Below are positions 23,074 through 29,619 of a stretch of DNA of 30,566 bases, one piece after another; within the stretch, counting starts at the first letter, position 1; every line of letters begins with the position of its first letter. The stretch is from positions 1 to 30,566 of the forward strand of contig JBJEQN010000124.1 in the NCBI GenBank assembly GCA_051881775.1, written 5' to 3'. Both the position numbers and the translations under genes were made by a program. The notes beneath the pieces were generated by a model. It ran no database searches. It worked only from the letters and a program-made list of their open reading frames with translations, and had not been told where the DNA came from. The stretch is from UMGS363 sp051881775. Its GTDB lineage: Bacteria > Bacillota > Clostridia > Oscillospirales > Ruminococcaceae.

Positions 23074-23454
23074 ATGACATATGAAGAACTTTTGAAAGCT
23101 GCAGAAAACGCAATGGAATATGCATATTCCCCCTATTCCCGTTTCAAAGTCGGGGCAGCTCTGCTCTGTAAGGGCGGCAGCATTTACACGGGCTGCAACA
23201 TTGAAAATGCAACTTTTGGAGCAACAAATTGCGCAGAACGCACTGCCGTATTCAAAGCTGTATCGGAATGTCACAGGGATTTTGAAGCCATTGCAATAGT
23301 ATCCTCCGGCGGCGAGCTTACCTTTCCCTGCGGAATATGCCGTCAGGTGCTTGCGGAATTTGCTCCCGGAATTAAGATCATTCTTAAAGGCTCCGACGGG
23401 AAAACCGCAGTTTTCACCCTTGGCGAGCTGCTTCCACATAGTTTTAAGCTGTAA
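23074..23454 (+). CDS. cdd: Cytidine deaminase
   Basis: The 126-residue enzyme deaminates cytidine and deoxycytidine in pyrimidine salvage. It is the small tetrameric type, with zinc ligands C53, C86 and C89 and catalytic E55 in NCAERTAVF and PCGICRQVL, and the N-terminal AYSPYSRFKVGAALL. The start is the ATG at 23074 behind AAGGAGG; the open frame from TTG at 23041 lacks a ribosome binding site. The next small gene follows after 14 bases. Confidence 0.95.
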   Translation: MTYEELLKAAENAMEYAYSPYSRFKVGAALLCKGGSIYTGCNIENATFGATNCAERTAVFKAVSECHRDFEAIAIVSSGGELTFPCGICRQVLAEFAPGIKIILKGSDGKTAVFTLGELLPHSFKL

Positions 23455-23468
23455 AGGAGGCTAGCTTT

Positions 23469-23654
23469 ATGAGCAAAAAGGTTTCAAGGATAATTTCAGC
23501 AGTTATGATAATTGCTGCGGTCATATTTATTTTATACGCTCTCGGTCACCCCGAAGCAGGTTTTCCGTGGAGCAACGGCATCACTTACACCATTTATGCC
23601 GTTTACGCTTGCGCAGCGATATTACTTATGATAGCGCCGTTTAAAAAGAAGTAA
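23469..23654 (+). CDS. Small two-segment membrane protein
   Basis: This 61-residue protein has two hydrophobic segments (about 8-25 and 38-57) with a short loop HPEAGFPWSNGI between them and basic ends (MSKKVSR, PFKKK). I know no function for it. AAAGGAGG stands before its ATG, so translation is well supported. It is likely co-transcribed with cdd. Confidence 0.7.
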   Translation: MSKKVSRIISAVMIIAAVIFILYALGHPEAGFPWSNGITYTIYAVYACAAILLMIAPFKKK

Positions 23655-23664
23655 CAAAAACCTC

Positions 23665-23693
23665 TTGACTTAACGCAAAAATAGGTATATACT
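23665..23693 (+). promoter_or_regulatory. que operon promoter
   Basis: TTGACT at 23665-23670 and TATACT at 23688-23693 are 17 bases apart. The -35 begins ten bases after the stop of the small membrane protein gene. Confidence 0.85.
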
Positions 23694-23699
23694 ATATCA

Positions 23700-23808
23700 G
23701 TAATTGAATAAAGACAGTTCATTTGTACCTTCCTGTCTTTAAAAAAACCGGGACATCGCTTGATAATTCTGTCGGGTATGGTGTCTGCCATATCCGATTT
23801 TTATTTTT
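23700..23808 (+). promoter_or_regulatory. Structured leader before queD, candidate preQ1-sensing riboswitch
   Basis: The leader has AAAGACAG/CTGTCTTT (23710-23717 and 23733-23740) around a 15-base loop, directly followed by an A-run and CCGGG. This stem-loop plus A-rich tail is the outline of preQ1-I aptamers. Then CC-GACA (23748-23755) can pair with TGTCGG (23770-23775), excluding a terminator at 23772-23797. I could not place the pseudoknot helix with certainty, so the class is open. Confidence 0.5.
23772..23808 (+). terminator. Terminator in the que leader
   Basis: TCGGGTATGG and CCATATCCGA form a 10-bp stem with one G-T pair around TGTCTG, followed by TTTTTATTTTT. It ends right before the queD ribosome binding site, so it should act as a regulated attenuator. 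Confidence 0.85.
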
Positions 23809-23817
23809 GGAGGAAAT

Positions 23818-24237
23818 ATGTACACACTTAAAACCGAAGCGGCGTTTGACAGCGCACACTTTCTGCACAGCTACAGCGGAAAATGCTCCAATCTTCACGG
23901 TCACAGGTGGAAGATAGAAATTGAGATAAAAAGTGAGAAACTTGTAACGGACGGTCAATGCAGAGGAATGATAGTTGATTTCGGCGACCTTAAAGCCGAC
24001 CTAAAGGCTCTTGCGGACAGCTTTGACCACGCTTTTATTTATGAGAAAAATTCTCTTAAGCCTGCAACCGTTGAAGCGCTTAAATCAGAAAATTTCAACC
24101 TTATTGAAGTTGATTTCCGTCCTACTGCGGAAAATTTTGCCGAGTATTTTTACCGCTGTATGAAAAGCAAAGGCTACGATGTAAAGCAGCTTACCGTTTA
24201 TGAAACGCCCAATAACTGCGCTTCATATTCCGAATGA
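23818..24237 (+). CDS. queD: 6-carboxytetrahydropterin synthase QueD
   Basis: QueD turns dihydroneopterin triphosphate into 6-carboxytetrahydropterin, the second step of queuosine precursor synthesis. The 139-residue protein has the zinc histidines H14, H27 and H29 (FDSAHFL and NLHGHRW), the catalytic Cys23, DH at 70-71 in FDHAFIY, and a C-terminal VYETPNNCASY. GGAGG lies five bases before the ATG. It is the first gene of the que cluster and follows the regulated leader; queE begins 13 bases after its stop codon. Confidence 0.95.
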   Translation: MYTLKTEAAFDSAHFLHSYSGKCSNLHGHRWKIEIEIKSEKLVTDGQCRGMIVDFGDLKADLKALADSFDHAFIYEKNSLKPATVEALKSENFNLIEVDFRPTAENFAEYFYRCMKSKGYDVKQLTVYETPNNCASYSE

Positions 24238-24250
24238 AAGGACGGTATTT

Positions 24251-24919
24251 ATGAGCGAATACAAGGTAGTCGAAAAGTTCATAAGCATTAATGGTGAGGG
24301 AGTTCTTGCAGGGCAGCTTGCGGTGTTCGTGCGCTTTAAGGGCTGCAACCTTAACTGCGGCTACTGCGATACAAAGTGGGCAAATCTGCCGAACGCACCT
24401 TTTGAGCTTATGACGGAAGATGATATTTATGATTATATCAAAGAAACAGGTGTAAAGAATGTTACCCTTACAGGCGGCGAGCCTCTTATGCAGAAGGACA
24501 TTGACGTTCTTCTCCGCAAACTGGCGGCTGACAGGGCTATTCACGTTGAAATAGAGACTAACGGCAGCGTTCCCCTTGACGTGTTCACAGGCATTGACAA
24601 CCGTCCTGCCTTTACACTTGATTACAAGCTGCCCGGGAGCGGTATGGAATCGTATATGCTTAAGGAAAATTACAAACTTATCGACAAGCGTGACACGGTA
24701 AAGTTTGTTATTTCTTCCCGTTCCGACCTTGACAAGGCAAAGGAGATAATTTCGGCACACAAACTTGACGAAATTTGCCACGTTTATTTCAGTCCCGTTT
24801 TCGGCAGCATTGAGCCTTCGGAAATTGTGGAATATATGATAGAAAACAAAATGAACGGAATAAATATGCAGCTTCAGATGCACAAGTTCATCTGGGACCC
24901 TAACCAAAAAGGAGTTTAA
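24251..24919 (+). CDS. queE: 7-carboxy-7-deazaguanine synthase QueE (radical SAM)
   Basis: QueE is a radical SAM enzyme that contracts 6-carboxytetrahydropterin to 7-carboxy-7-deazaguanine. The 222-residue product has the CxxxCxxC cluster motif at C32, C36 and C39 (KGCNLNCGYCD) and TGGEP at 74-78. The ATG at 24251 is preceded by AAAGGACGG; the open frame back to 24200 lies within queD and is not used. It is in the que operon; its stop is one base before folE. Confidence 0.95.
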   Translation: MSEYKVVEKFISINGEGVLAGQLAVFVRFKGCNLNCGYCDTKWANLPNAPFELMTEDDIYDYIKETGVKNVTLTGGEPLMQKDIDVLLRKLAADRAIHVEIETNGSVPLDVFTGIDNRPAFTLDYKLPGSGMESYMLKENYKLIDKRDTVKFVISSRSDLDKAKEIISAHKLDEICHVYFSPVFGSIEPSEIVEYMIENKMNGINMQLQMHKFIWDPNQKGV

Positions 24920-24920
24920 A

Positions 24921-25514
24921 GTGAAAAAGGATATTGATTACGAAGCTATAAAAGAGCATATCAGGGGCATTCTGACCGCTTTGGGTGACGACCCCGACCG
25001 TGAGGGGCTGAAAGAGACCCCCGACAGAGTTGCAAGAATGTACGGCGAGGTGTTCGAGGGAATGAGATACTCCAACGCCGAAATTGCGGAGATGTTCAAC
25101 AAGTCCTTCGAGGACGGTTTCTCGGACGGTAACGGCAGCGACATTGTTATCGTAAAGGACATTGAAGCCTTCTCCTACTGCGAGCATCATATGGCGCTTA
25201 TATACGATATGAAAATAACCGTTGCGTATATCCCCAAGGGCAGAGTGCTGGGACTTTCCAAGATTGCCCGTATTGCGGATATGGCGTGCAAGCGGCTGCA
25301 ATTACAGGAGCGCATAGGCTCGGACATTGCTGAAATAATGCAGCTTGCCAGCGGTTCTGAGGACGTTGCGGTCTTTATTGAAGCGAACCACAGCTGCATG
25401 ACCGCAAGAGGTATAAAAAAGCCCTCGGCAAAGACGGTTTCCTCCACTCTGAGGGGACGTTTTGAAACGGATTCCGCTTTGCAGAACAGGCTTTTTATGC
25501 AGGTAAGGCAGTAA
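24921..25514 (+). CDS. folE: GTP cyclohydrolase I (FolE)
   Basis: FolE opens GTP to dihydroneopterin triphosphate, the first step shared by folate and queuosine synthesis. The 197-residue protein has DPDREGLKETPDRVARMY at 24-41 and zinc residues C87, H90 and C159 in SYCEHHM and HSCMTARG. The start is GTG at 24921 after AAGGAG. It follows queE after one base and precedes the ATPase gene by one base. Here it is dedicated to the que operon; no folate genes adjoin it. Confidence 0.95.
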   Translation: MKKDIDYEAIKEHIRGILTALGDDPDREGLKETPDRVARMYGEVFEGMRYSNAEIAEMFNKSFEDGFSDGNGSDIVIVKDIEAFSYCEHHMALIYDMKITVAYIPKGRVLGLSKIARIADMACKRLQLQERIGSDIAEIMQLASGSEDVAVFIEANHSCMTARGIKKPSAKTVSSTLRGRFETDSALQNRLFMQVRQ

Positions 25515-25515
25515 A

Positions 25516-26259
25516 ATGCAGCAGGAACTTTATATAAGCGAAATAATGCTCCGCCGCCCTCTTGAAAGGGATTCCTATCTTAACGGCGTTCCTGCGGTAA
25601 GGTATCTTGCCGAAAAAGGGTCGTTAAGGCTTTCAAATAACATAACCTTTCTTGTTGGAGAAAACGGAACGGGCAAATCAACTTTAATTGAAGCTATTGC
25701 CATTGCCTACGGCTTCAATCCCGAGGGCGGAACAAAGAATTTCTGCTTTGAAACCGCAAGGGCACACTCCGATTTGTGGGAGCATCTTACTATTGTAAAA
25801 AACAGATTCCCCAAGGACGGATTTTTTCTTCGTGCGGAAAGTTTTTTCAACGTTGCAACAAACATTGACGAGCTGGACAAGCTGCCTGCCCCACCCCTTA
25901 TTGACAGCTACGGCGGAATTTCTCTTCACGAACAATCCCACGGCGAGAGTTTTCTTGCTTTGGTGCAGAACCGCTTTGGCGGAAACGGCGTGTATATCCT
26001 TGACGAACCGGAAGCAGCACTTTCGCCAATGCGGTTAATGACCCTTATTGCGGAAATTTCCGCACTTGTGCAAAAGGATTCACAGTTTATCATTGCCACC
26101 CACTCCCCTATTCTTATGGCAATGCCCGATTCGGAAATACTTGAACTAACCAAGGACGGTATAAACAGCGTAAGCTACAAGGAAACCGAGCATTACAGGG
26201 TAACAAGGCGGTTCCTTGAAAATCCCGAAAAAATGATACGGCTTCTTACGGGAGAATGA
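25516..26259 (+). CDS. ABC-type ATPase (COG3910-like) inside the que operon
   Basis: The 247-residue soluble ATPase has Walker A GENGTGKST at 48-56, a degenerate signature SHGES at 141-145, Walker B ILDEPEAAL at 161-169 and H-loop H196 in ATHSP. There are no membrane segments and no coiled-coil arms. This fits the COG3910 predicted ATPase group, of unknown function, related to AAA_21/RecF-like ATPases. The ATG at 25516 lies one base after the folE stop codon, and the next gene begins three bases after its own stop. It is thus tightly embedded among que genes, but I know of no role for it in deazaguanine synthesis. Confidence 0.8.
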   Translation: MQQELYISEIMLRRPLERDSYLNGVPAVRYLAEKGSLRLSNNITFLVGENGTGKSTLIEAIAIAYGFNPEGGTKNFCFETARAHSDLWEHLTIVKNRFPKDGFFLRAESFFNVATNIDELDKLPAPPLIDSYGGISLHEQSHGESFLALVQNRFGGNGVYILDEPEAALSPMRLMTLIAEISALVQKDSQFIIATHSPILMAMPDSEILELTKDGINSVSYKETEHYRVTRRFLENPEKMIRLLTGE

Positions 26260-26262
26260 AAT

Positions 26263-26775
26263 ATGGTAATACTGATATGCGGCTGCTCGCACACGGGCAA
26301 GACCTTGCTTGCGCAGCGGCTTCTTGAAAAATACAAGTACCCCTACCTTTCCATTGACCACCTTAAAATGGGGCTTATCCGAAGCGGTCAGACACCTCTT
26401 ACTCCCGAGGACGATAAAGAGCTTACGCCCTATCTCTGGAGCATTGTAAAGGAAATGGTGAAAACTGCGATCGAGAATGAACAGAATCTTATTGTGGAAG
26501 GCTGCTACATTCCCTTTGACTGGCAAAAAGATTTTGATGAAAGCTATCTGCGGCATATAAAATACCGCTGTCTGATAATGACGGAAAGGTATATCAGAGA
26601 GCATTTTGCGGATATTAAGGGTCACGCAGATGCTATTGAGAAGCGGCTTGATGATGGTTGGCTCAACCCGGAAGCGCTTATTGCCGAAAACGCCGAAAAT
26701 CTGGAAATGTGCAGAAAATACGGCTGTGAATACATACTTATTGATGATAAATATGAAATTGGAGGAGTTTTATGA
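26263..26775 (+). CDS. P-loop kinase of unknown substrate inside the que operon
   Basis: The 170-residue product has Walker A GCSHTGKT at 7-14, a strand ending in YLSIDHLKMGLIR, a VEGCYIPFDW segment and a charged IREHFADIKGH lid, as in small P-loop kinases. It is not closely like the other small kinase at 1098. GGAGAAT precedes its ATG. It starts three bases after the ATPase gene, and its last four bases ATGA overlap the queC start, a sign of translational coupling. The substrate is unknown; a nucleoside-like or deazaguanine-related one would be a guess. Confidence 0.78.
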   Translation: MVILICGCSHTGKTLLAQRLLEKYKYPYLSIDHLKMGLIRSGQTPLTPEDDKELTPYLWSIVKEMVKTAIENEQNLIVEGCYIPFDWQKDFDESYLRHIKYRCLIMTERYIREHFADIKGHADAIEKRLDDGWLNPEALIAENAENLEMCRKYGCEYILIDDKYEIGGVL

Positions 26776-27452
26776 AAGCACTTGTTTTATTCAGCGGCGG
26801 AGTTGACAGCACAACCTGTCTTGCCCTTGCCATTGACAGATACGGAAAGGAAAATGTTGTTGCGCTGTCTGTTTCATACGGTCAGAAGCACACAAAGGAA
26901 GTTGAATCCGCAGACAAAATTGCCGCTTTTTATGGTGTGGAATTTATCAAGCTGGACTTAACGGAAATGTTCAAGTTTTCCGACTGTTCCCTTTTGCAGC
27001 ATTCGGACAAGGAAGTTCCCCACGAAAGCTATGCGGAGCAGATAAAAAAGACGGATGGTTCCCCCGTTTCCACTTATGTTCCCTTCAGAAACGGTCTTTT
27101 TATCGCTTCTGCAGCAAGCATTGCTTTATCCAAGGGCTGCGGAGTGATACTTTACGGCGCACACGCAGACGACGCTGCAGGCAACGCTTATCCCGACTGC
27201 TCCGAAGTATTCAACAACGCTATGAACACAGCTGTCTGGGAAGGCAGCGGACATCAGGTAAAGATCGAAGCGCCATTTGTTGGAATGAACAAGGCAGGCG
27301 TTGTGAAAACAGGACTTGCCCTCGGCGTTCCCTATAAGCTTACCTGGAGCTGCTACGAGGGTCACGACAAGCCCTGCGGAGTGTGCGGTACCTGCATTGA
27401 CCGCAAGGCGGCGTTTGAGGCTAACGGGGTCACAGACCCGATCTTGAAATAA
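26772..27452 (+). CDS. queC: 7-cyano-7-deazaguanine synthase QueC
   Basis: QueC turns 7-carboxy-7-deazaguanine into preQ0, using ATP and ammonia. The 226-residue protein has the PP-loop SGGVDST at 8-14, a GAHADDAAGNAYPDC segment, and a C-terminal zinc site C194, C202, C205 and C208 (CYEGHDKPCGVCGTC). GGAGG stands before the ATG, which overlaps the upstream kinase gene by four bases. Confidence 0.95.
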   Translation: MKALVLFSGGVDSTTCLALAIDRYGKENVVALSVSYGQKHTKEVESADKIAAFYGVEFIKLDLTEMFKFSDCSLLQHSDKEVPHESYAEQIKKTDGSPVSTYVPFRNGLFIASAASIALSKGCGVILYGAHADDAAGNAYPDCSEVFNNAMNTAVWEGSGHQVKIEAPFVGMNKAGVVKTGLALGVPYKLTWSCYEGHDKPCGVCGTCIDRKAAFEANGVTDPILK

Positions 27453-27480
27453 AAGTTAAAAGTTGAAAGTGGAAAGTGAA
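27453..27480. repeat. Heptad short tandem repeat, four units
   Basis: Units AAGTTAA, AAGTTGA, AAGTGGA and AAGTGAA stand in register directly after the queC stop. They are the reverse complement type of 27518-27545, so together they flank a hairpin. Confidence 0.65.
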
Positions 27481-27646
27481 ATTTAAAATATTCCGCCGCA
27501 GGCGGCACCATAATTTCACTTTCAACTTTCCAAATTCCACTTTTAGAAAAGGAGTGAAAAGTGGAAAGTGAAATTTAAAATATTTCGCCGCAGGCGGCAC
27601 CATAATTTCACTTCAACTTTCCAAATTCCACTTTTAGAAAAGGAGT
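27469..27646. repeat. Tandem duplication upstream of queF, two copies at 92-base spacing
   Basis: Copy 1 spans 27469-27555 (87 bases) and copy 2 spans 27561-27646 (86 bases). They differ by one substitution (CCGCC against TCGCC) and one lost T. Each holds GTGGAAAGTGAAATTTAAAA, the hairpin CGCC-GCA-GGCG, the heptad units, and the end TTTTAGAAAAGGAGT. That end includes the ribosome binding site of queF, so copy 1 contains a second, idle one. Confidence 0.85.
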
Positions 27647-27654
27647 AAATAAAT

Positions 27655-28152
27655 ATGACAGGCAGAAATAAAGAAGAAACCGAGGGCATCACGCTGTTGG
27701 GCAATCAGAAAACCAAATACCCTACCGATTACGACCCCAGTGTACTTGAGACCTTTATCAACAAGCACCAGGACAACGACTATTTCGTAAAATTTAACTG
27801 TCCCGAATTTACAAGCCTTTGCCCCATTACGGGTCAGCCCGACTTTGCGACAATTTACATTTCCTACGTTCCCTCTGTAAAAATGGTGGAGAGCAAATCA
27901 CTTAAACTCTATCTTTACAGCTTCCGCAACCACGGCGATTTCCACGAGGACTGCATGAACATCATTATGAAGGACCTTATCAAGCTTATGGACCCCAAAT
28001 ATATCGAGGTTTGGGGCAAATTTACTCCCCGTGGGGGCATTTCCATCGACCCTTACTGCAACTACGGCAAAAAGGGCACTATCTGGGAACAGGTTGCTGT
28101 TGAAAGGCTCACACACCACGACCTTTATCCCGAAAAAGTTGATAACAGATGA
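27655..28152 (+). CDS. queF: NADPH-dependent 7-cyano-7-deazaguanine reductase QueF
   Basis: QueF reduces the preQ0 nitrile to preQ1. The 165-residue length is that of the YkvM type. The nucleophile is C56 in FTSLCPITGQPD, followed by D63 and the motif VESKSLKLYLYSFRNHGDFHEDC at 78-100. The ATG is preceded by AAAAGGAG from copy 2 of the upstream duplication. It is separated from queC by 202 bases of repeats; no promoter of consensus quality was seen there, so it may be transcribed from the que promoter or with its own weak one. Confidence 0.95.
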   Translation: MTGRNKEETEGITLLGNQKTKYPTDYDPSVLETFINKHQDNDYFVKFNCPEFTSLCPITGQPDFATIYISYVPSVKMVESKSLKLYLYSFRNHGDFHEDCMNIIMKDLIKLMDPKYIEVWGKFTPRGGISIDPYCNYGKKGTIWEQVAVERLTHHDLYPEKVDNR

Positions 28153-28174
28153 TTGGATAAACAAAAAATAAATG

Positions 28175-28226
28175 AAAAAGTGGAATTACGGTATCGGTTT
28201 ATGCCAATATCGTAATTCCACTTTTA
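28175..28226 (+). terminator. Long hairpin after queF
   Basis: AAAAGTGGAATTACG and CGTAATTCCACTTTT are exact complements, and the stem continues inward through TAT/ATA with a small bulge and GG/CC. It is followed by AACTTTCCAAATTCC rather than a clean T-run, so it might be a weak terminator or a relic of inverted heptad repeats. Confidence 0.6.
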
Positions 28227-28247
28227 ACTTTCCAAATTCCACTTTAT
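28220..28247. repeat. Heptad short tandem repeat, four units
   Basis: Units ACTTTTA, ACTTTCC, AAATTCC and ACTTTAT repeat the units seen twice upstream of queF (27518-27545 and 27610-27636). Confidence 0.65.
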
Positions 28248-28253
28248 TCTTAT

Positions 28254-28355
28254 ACTAATAACCAATTAAAAACTGTACAAAAAATCGAGCATAATCTTGC
28301 ATATATGGATTATGCGAAGATTTTTTGTCTACAGTTTTATTGGTTATTTGTATTA
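28254..28355. repeat. Large AT-rich palindromic element
   Basis: The left arm CTAATAACCAATTAAAAACT with GTACAAAAAATC and the inner stem GCATAATC is matched in reverse complement by GATTATGC, GATTTTTTGT, ACAGTTTTATTGGTTAT and ATTAG on the right. The arms are about 42 and 49 bases, with small bulges, around a loop of about 11 bases. The right end covers the stop codon of the minus-strand PASTA gene. The T- and A-runs make it able to terminate in both directions. Confidence 0.75.
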
Positions 28356-29606
28356 GGAATGTATCAGCTTATGTATATCGTCCGCACATCTTGCGCAGTC
28401 ACGGAAAAACTGTGTATTCAGCGAAGAGGACGAGCTGCGGATATAGCCGATTATCATATACGGTGAATCGGCGTAAACAATGGCTGCGTCACCAAGGGTA
28501 TAGAAATCGTCCTGAGGGAGATAGCCGTACTTCTCGCAGACGGTATATTCCGTAAGCTCATCTGCAAAAAGGTCGTTGCGCTCGGAATTTGCAAGGTATT
28601 CCTTCATTAAGCCGCCGTTTTCGTGCTGCTCGTTGAAGAAATAAATATCCTTGAAGTAAACTGCGGTCTGTCTCGGGGTCAGCTTGAACCAGTAGTTCTC
28701 ATCGGTCATTCTCTGCGGATTGCCAAGCGCCTCAGCAAGCTGATTGAAGCAATCATATCCCACATAGTTATAAAGCATTTTATAAGCCGTATTGTCGCTC
28801 TTTTCAATTGCTGCACAGGCAAGCTCACTTACGCTGAACATTGTTCCCACAGGTTCTCCGTTCACAAGCTCATAGGTGGAATTAAGCATTTCCTCCGTCA
28901 TTTCAAACTCTTTATCAAGGTCGCTTTCATAGCCGAGAACGGAACGGACATAGGGTGCTTTGATGATACTTGCCGCAGAAAAGGATTCGTCTGCATTGTA
29001 CTCCGCCCACGCTCCGCTTTCAAGGTCAACGTAAATAAAACCTGCATCGCCGTACCGCTTGATAAGAACGCTGTAAAGTGCGTCAAGGGCTTCGCTCATT
29101 CCCTCGGCGCTTTCGTCTATTCCCGATGTGATAAGGGTAGAAGCCTCCCCTGCAGCCGCAGTTTCAAAAGCAAATAAGGGGCTGTCCACAAGAAGTCCGA
29201 TTTCACGCTCAGGCTCGGTAACGGCAGCTTCGGTCACGGCTTCGGCAGTTTCCTCGGGAGCAGCTGTTTCCTCCGGCTTCTTTCCTGCGCTTACGGTCAC
29301 GTTAACAACGGTATTGCCCGGCTCATAAAGCTCGTTTTCGGCAATGCTCTGGGAAAGTATAACTCCTTCCGCATAATCGGAATACACTTCTTCAATATTA
29401 AGAGTAAAAAACCTGCTGTAGCAGCCCTCAACATCGGACACCGTATAGCCCACGATTGCAGGCATTGCTTCGGAAGTCTGCTTTTCTTCTTTTTTGTCAT
29501 ATAAAACGAGAAAGTAAAACACAAGAACTGCGGAAGCAATAAGCGAAACGACAATTATCAGTATGCTGATAAGCCGTTCGATCTCGTTCTTTTTTGAGTT
29601 GTCCAT
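28353..29606 (-). CDS. Membrane-anchored PASTA plus class A beta-lactamase-like serine hydrolase
   Basis: The 417-residue protein has an N-terminal membrane anchor (about 12-36), a PASTA-like domain at about 47-108 (MPAIVGYTVSDVE to NVTVSAGKK), a Thr-, Glu- and Ala-rich linker to about 140, and a beta-lactamase-like domain (PF13354 type). The active-site motifs are SIIK at 213-216 and SDN at 270-272; the third motif reads KYG at 359-361 where KTG or KSG is usual. PASTA domains bind peptidoglycan or its fragments, so a role at the cell wall is likely; drug hydrolysis is not shown. GGGGGTG stands before the ATG. It follows the FtsX-type gene after 13 bases, in the same direction. Confidence 0.85.
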   Translation of the reverse strand: MDNSKKNEIERLISILIIVVSLIASAVLVFYFLVLYDKKEEKQTSEAMPAIVGYTVSDVEGCYSRFFTLNIEEVYSDYAEGVILSQSIAENELYEPGNTVVNVTVSAGKKPEETAAPEETAEAVTEAAVTEPEREIGLLVDSPLFAFETAAAGEASTLITSGIDESAEGMSEALDALYSVLIKRYGDAGFIYVDLESGAWAEYNADESFSAASIIKAPYVRSVLGYESDLDKEFEMTEEMLNSTYELVNGEPVGTMFSVSELACAAIEKSDNTAYKMLYNYVGYDCFNQLAEALGNPQRMTDENYWFKLTPRQTAVYFKDIYFFNEQHENGGLMKEYLANSERNDLFADELTEYTVCEKYGYLPQDDFYTLGDAAIVYADSPYMIIGYIRSSSSSLNTQFFRDCARCADDIHKLIHS

Positions 29607-29619
29607 ATTGTGACACCCC

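Noticed and set aside
27453..28247. CRISPR array
   Set aside because: The repeats are heptads and one tandem duplication with no unique spacers between equal repeats, and there are no cas genes.
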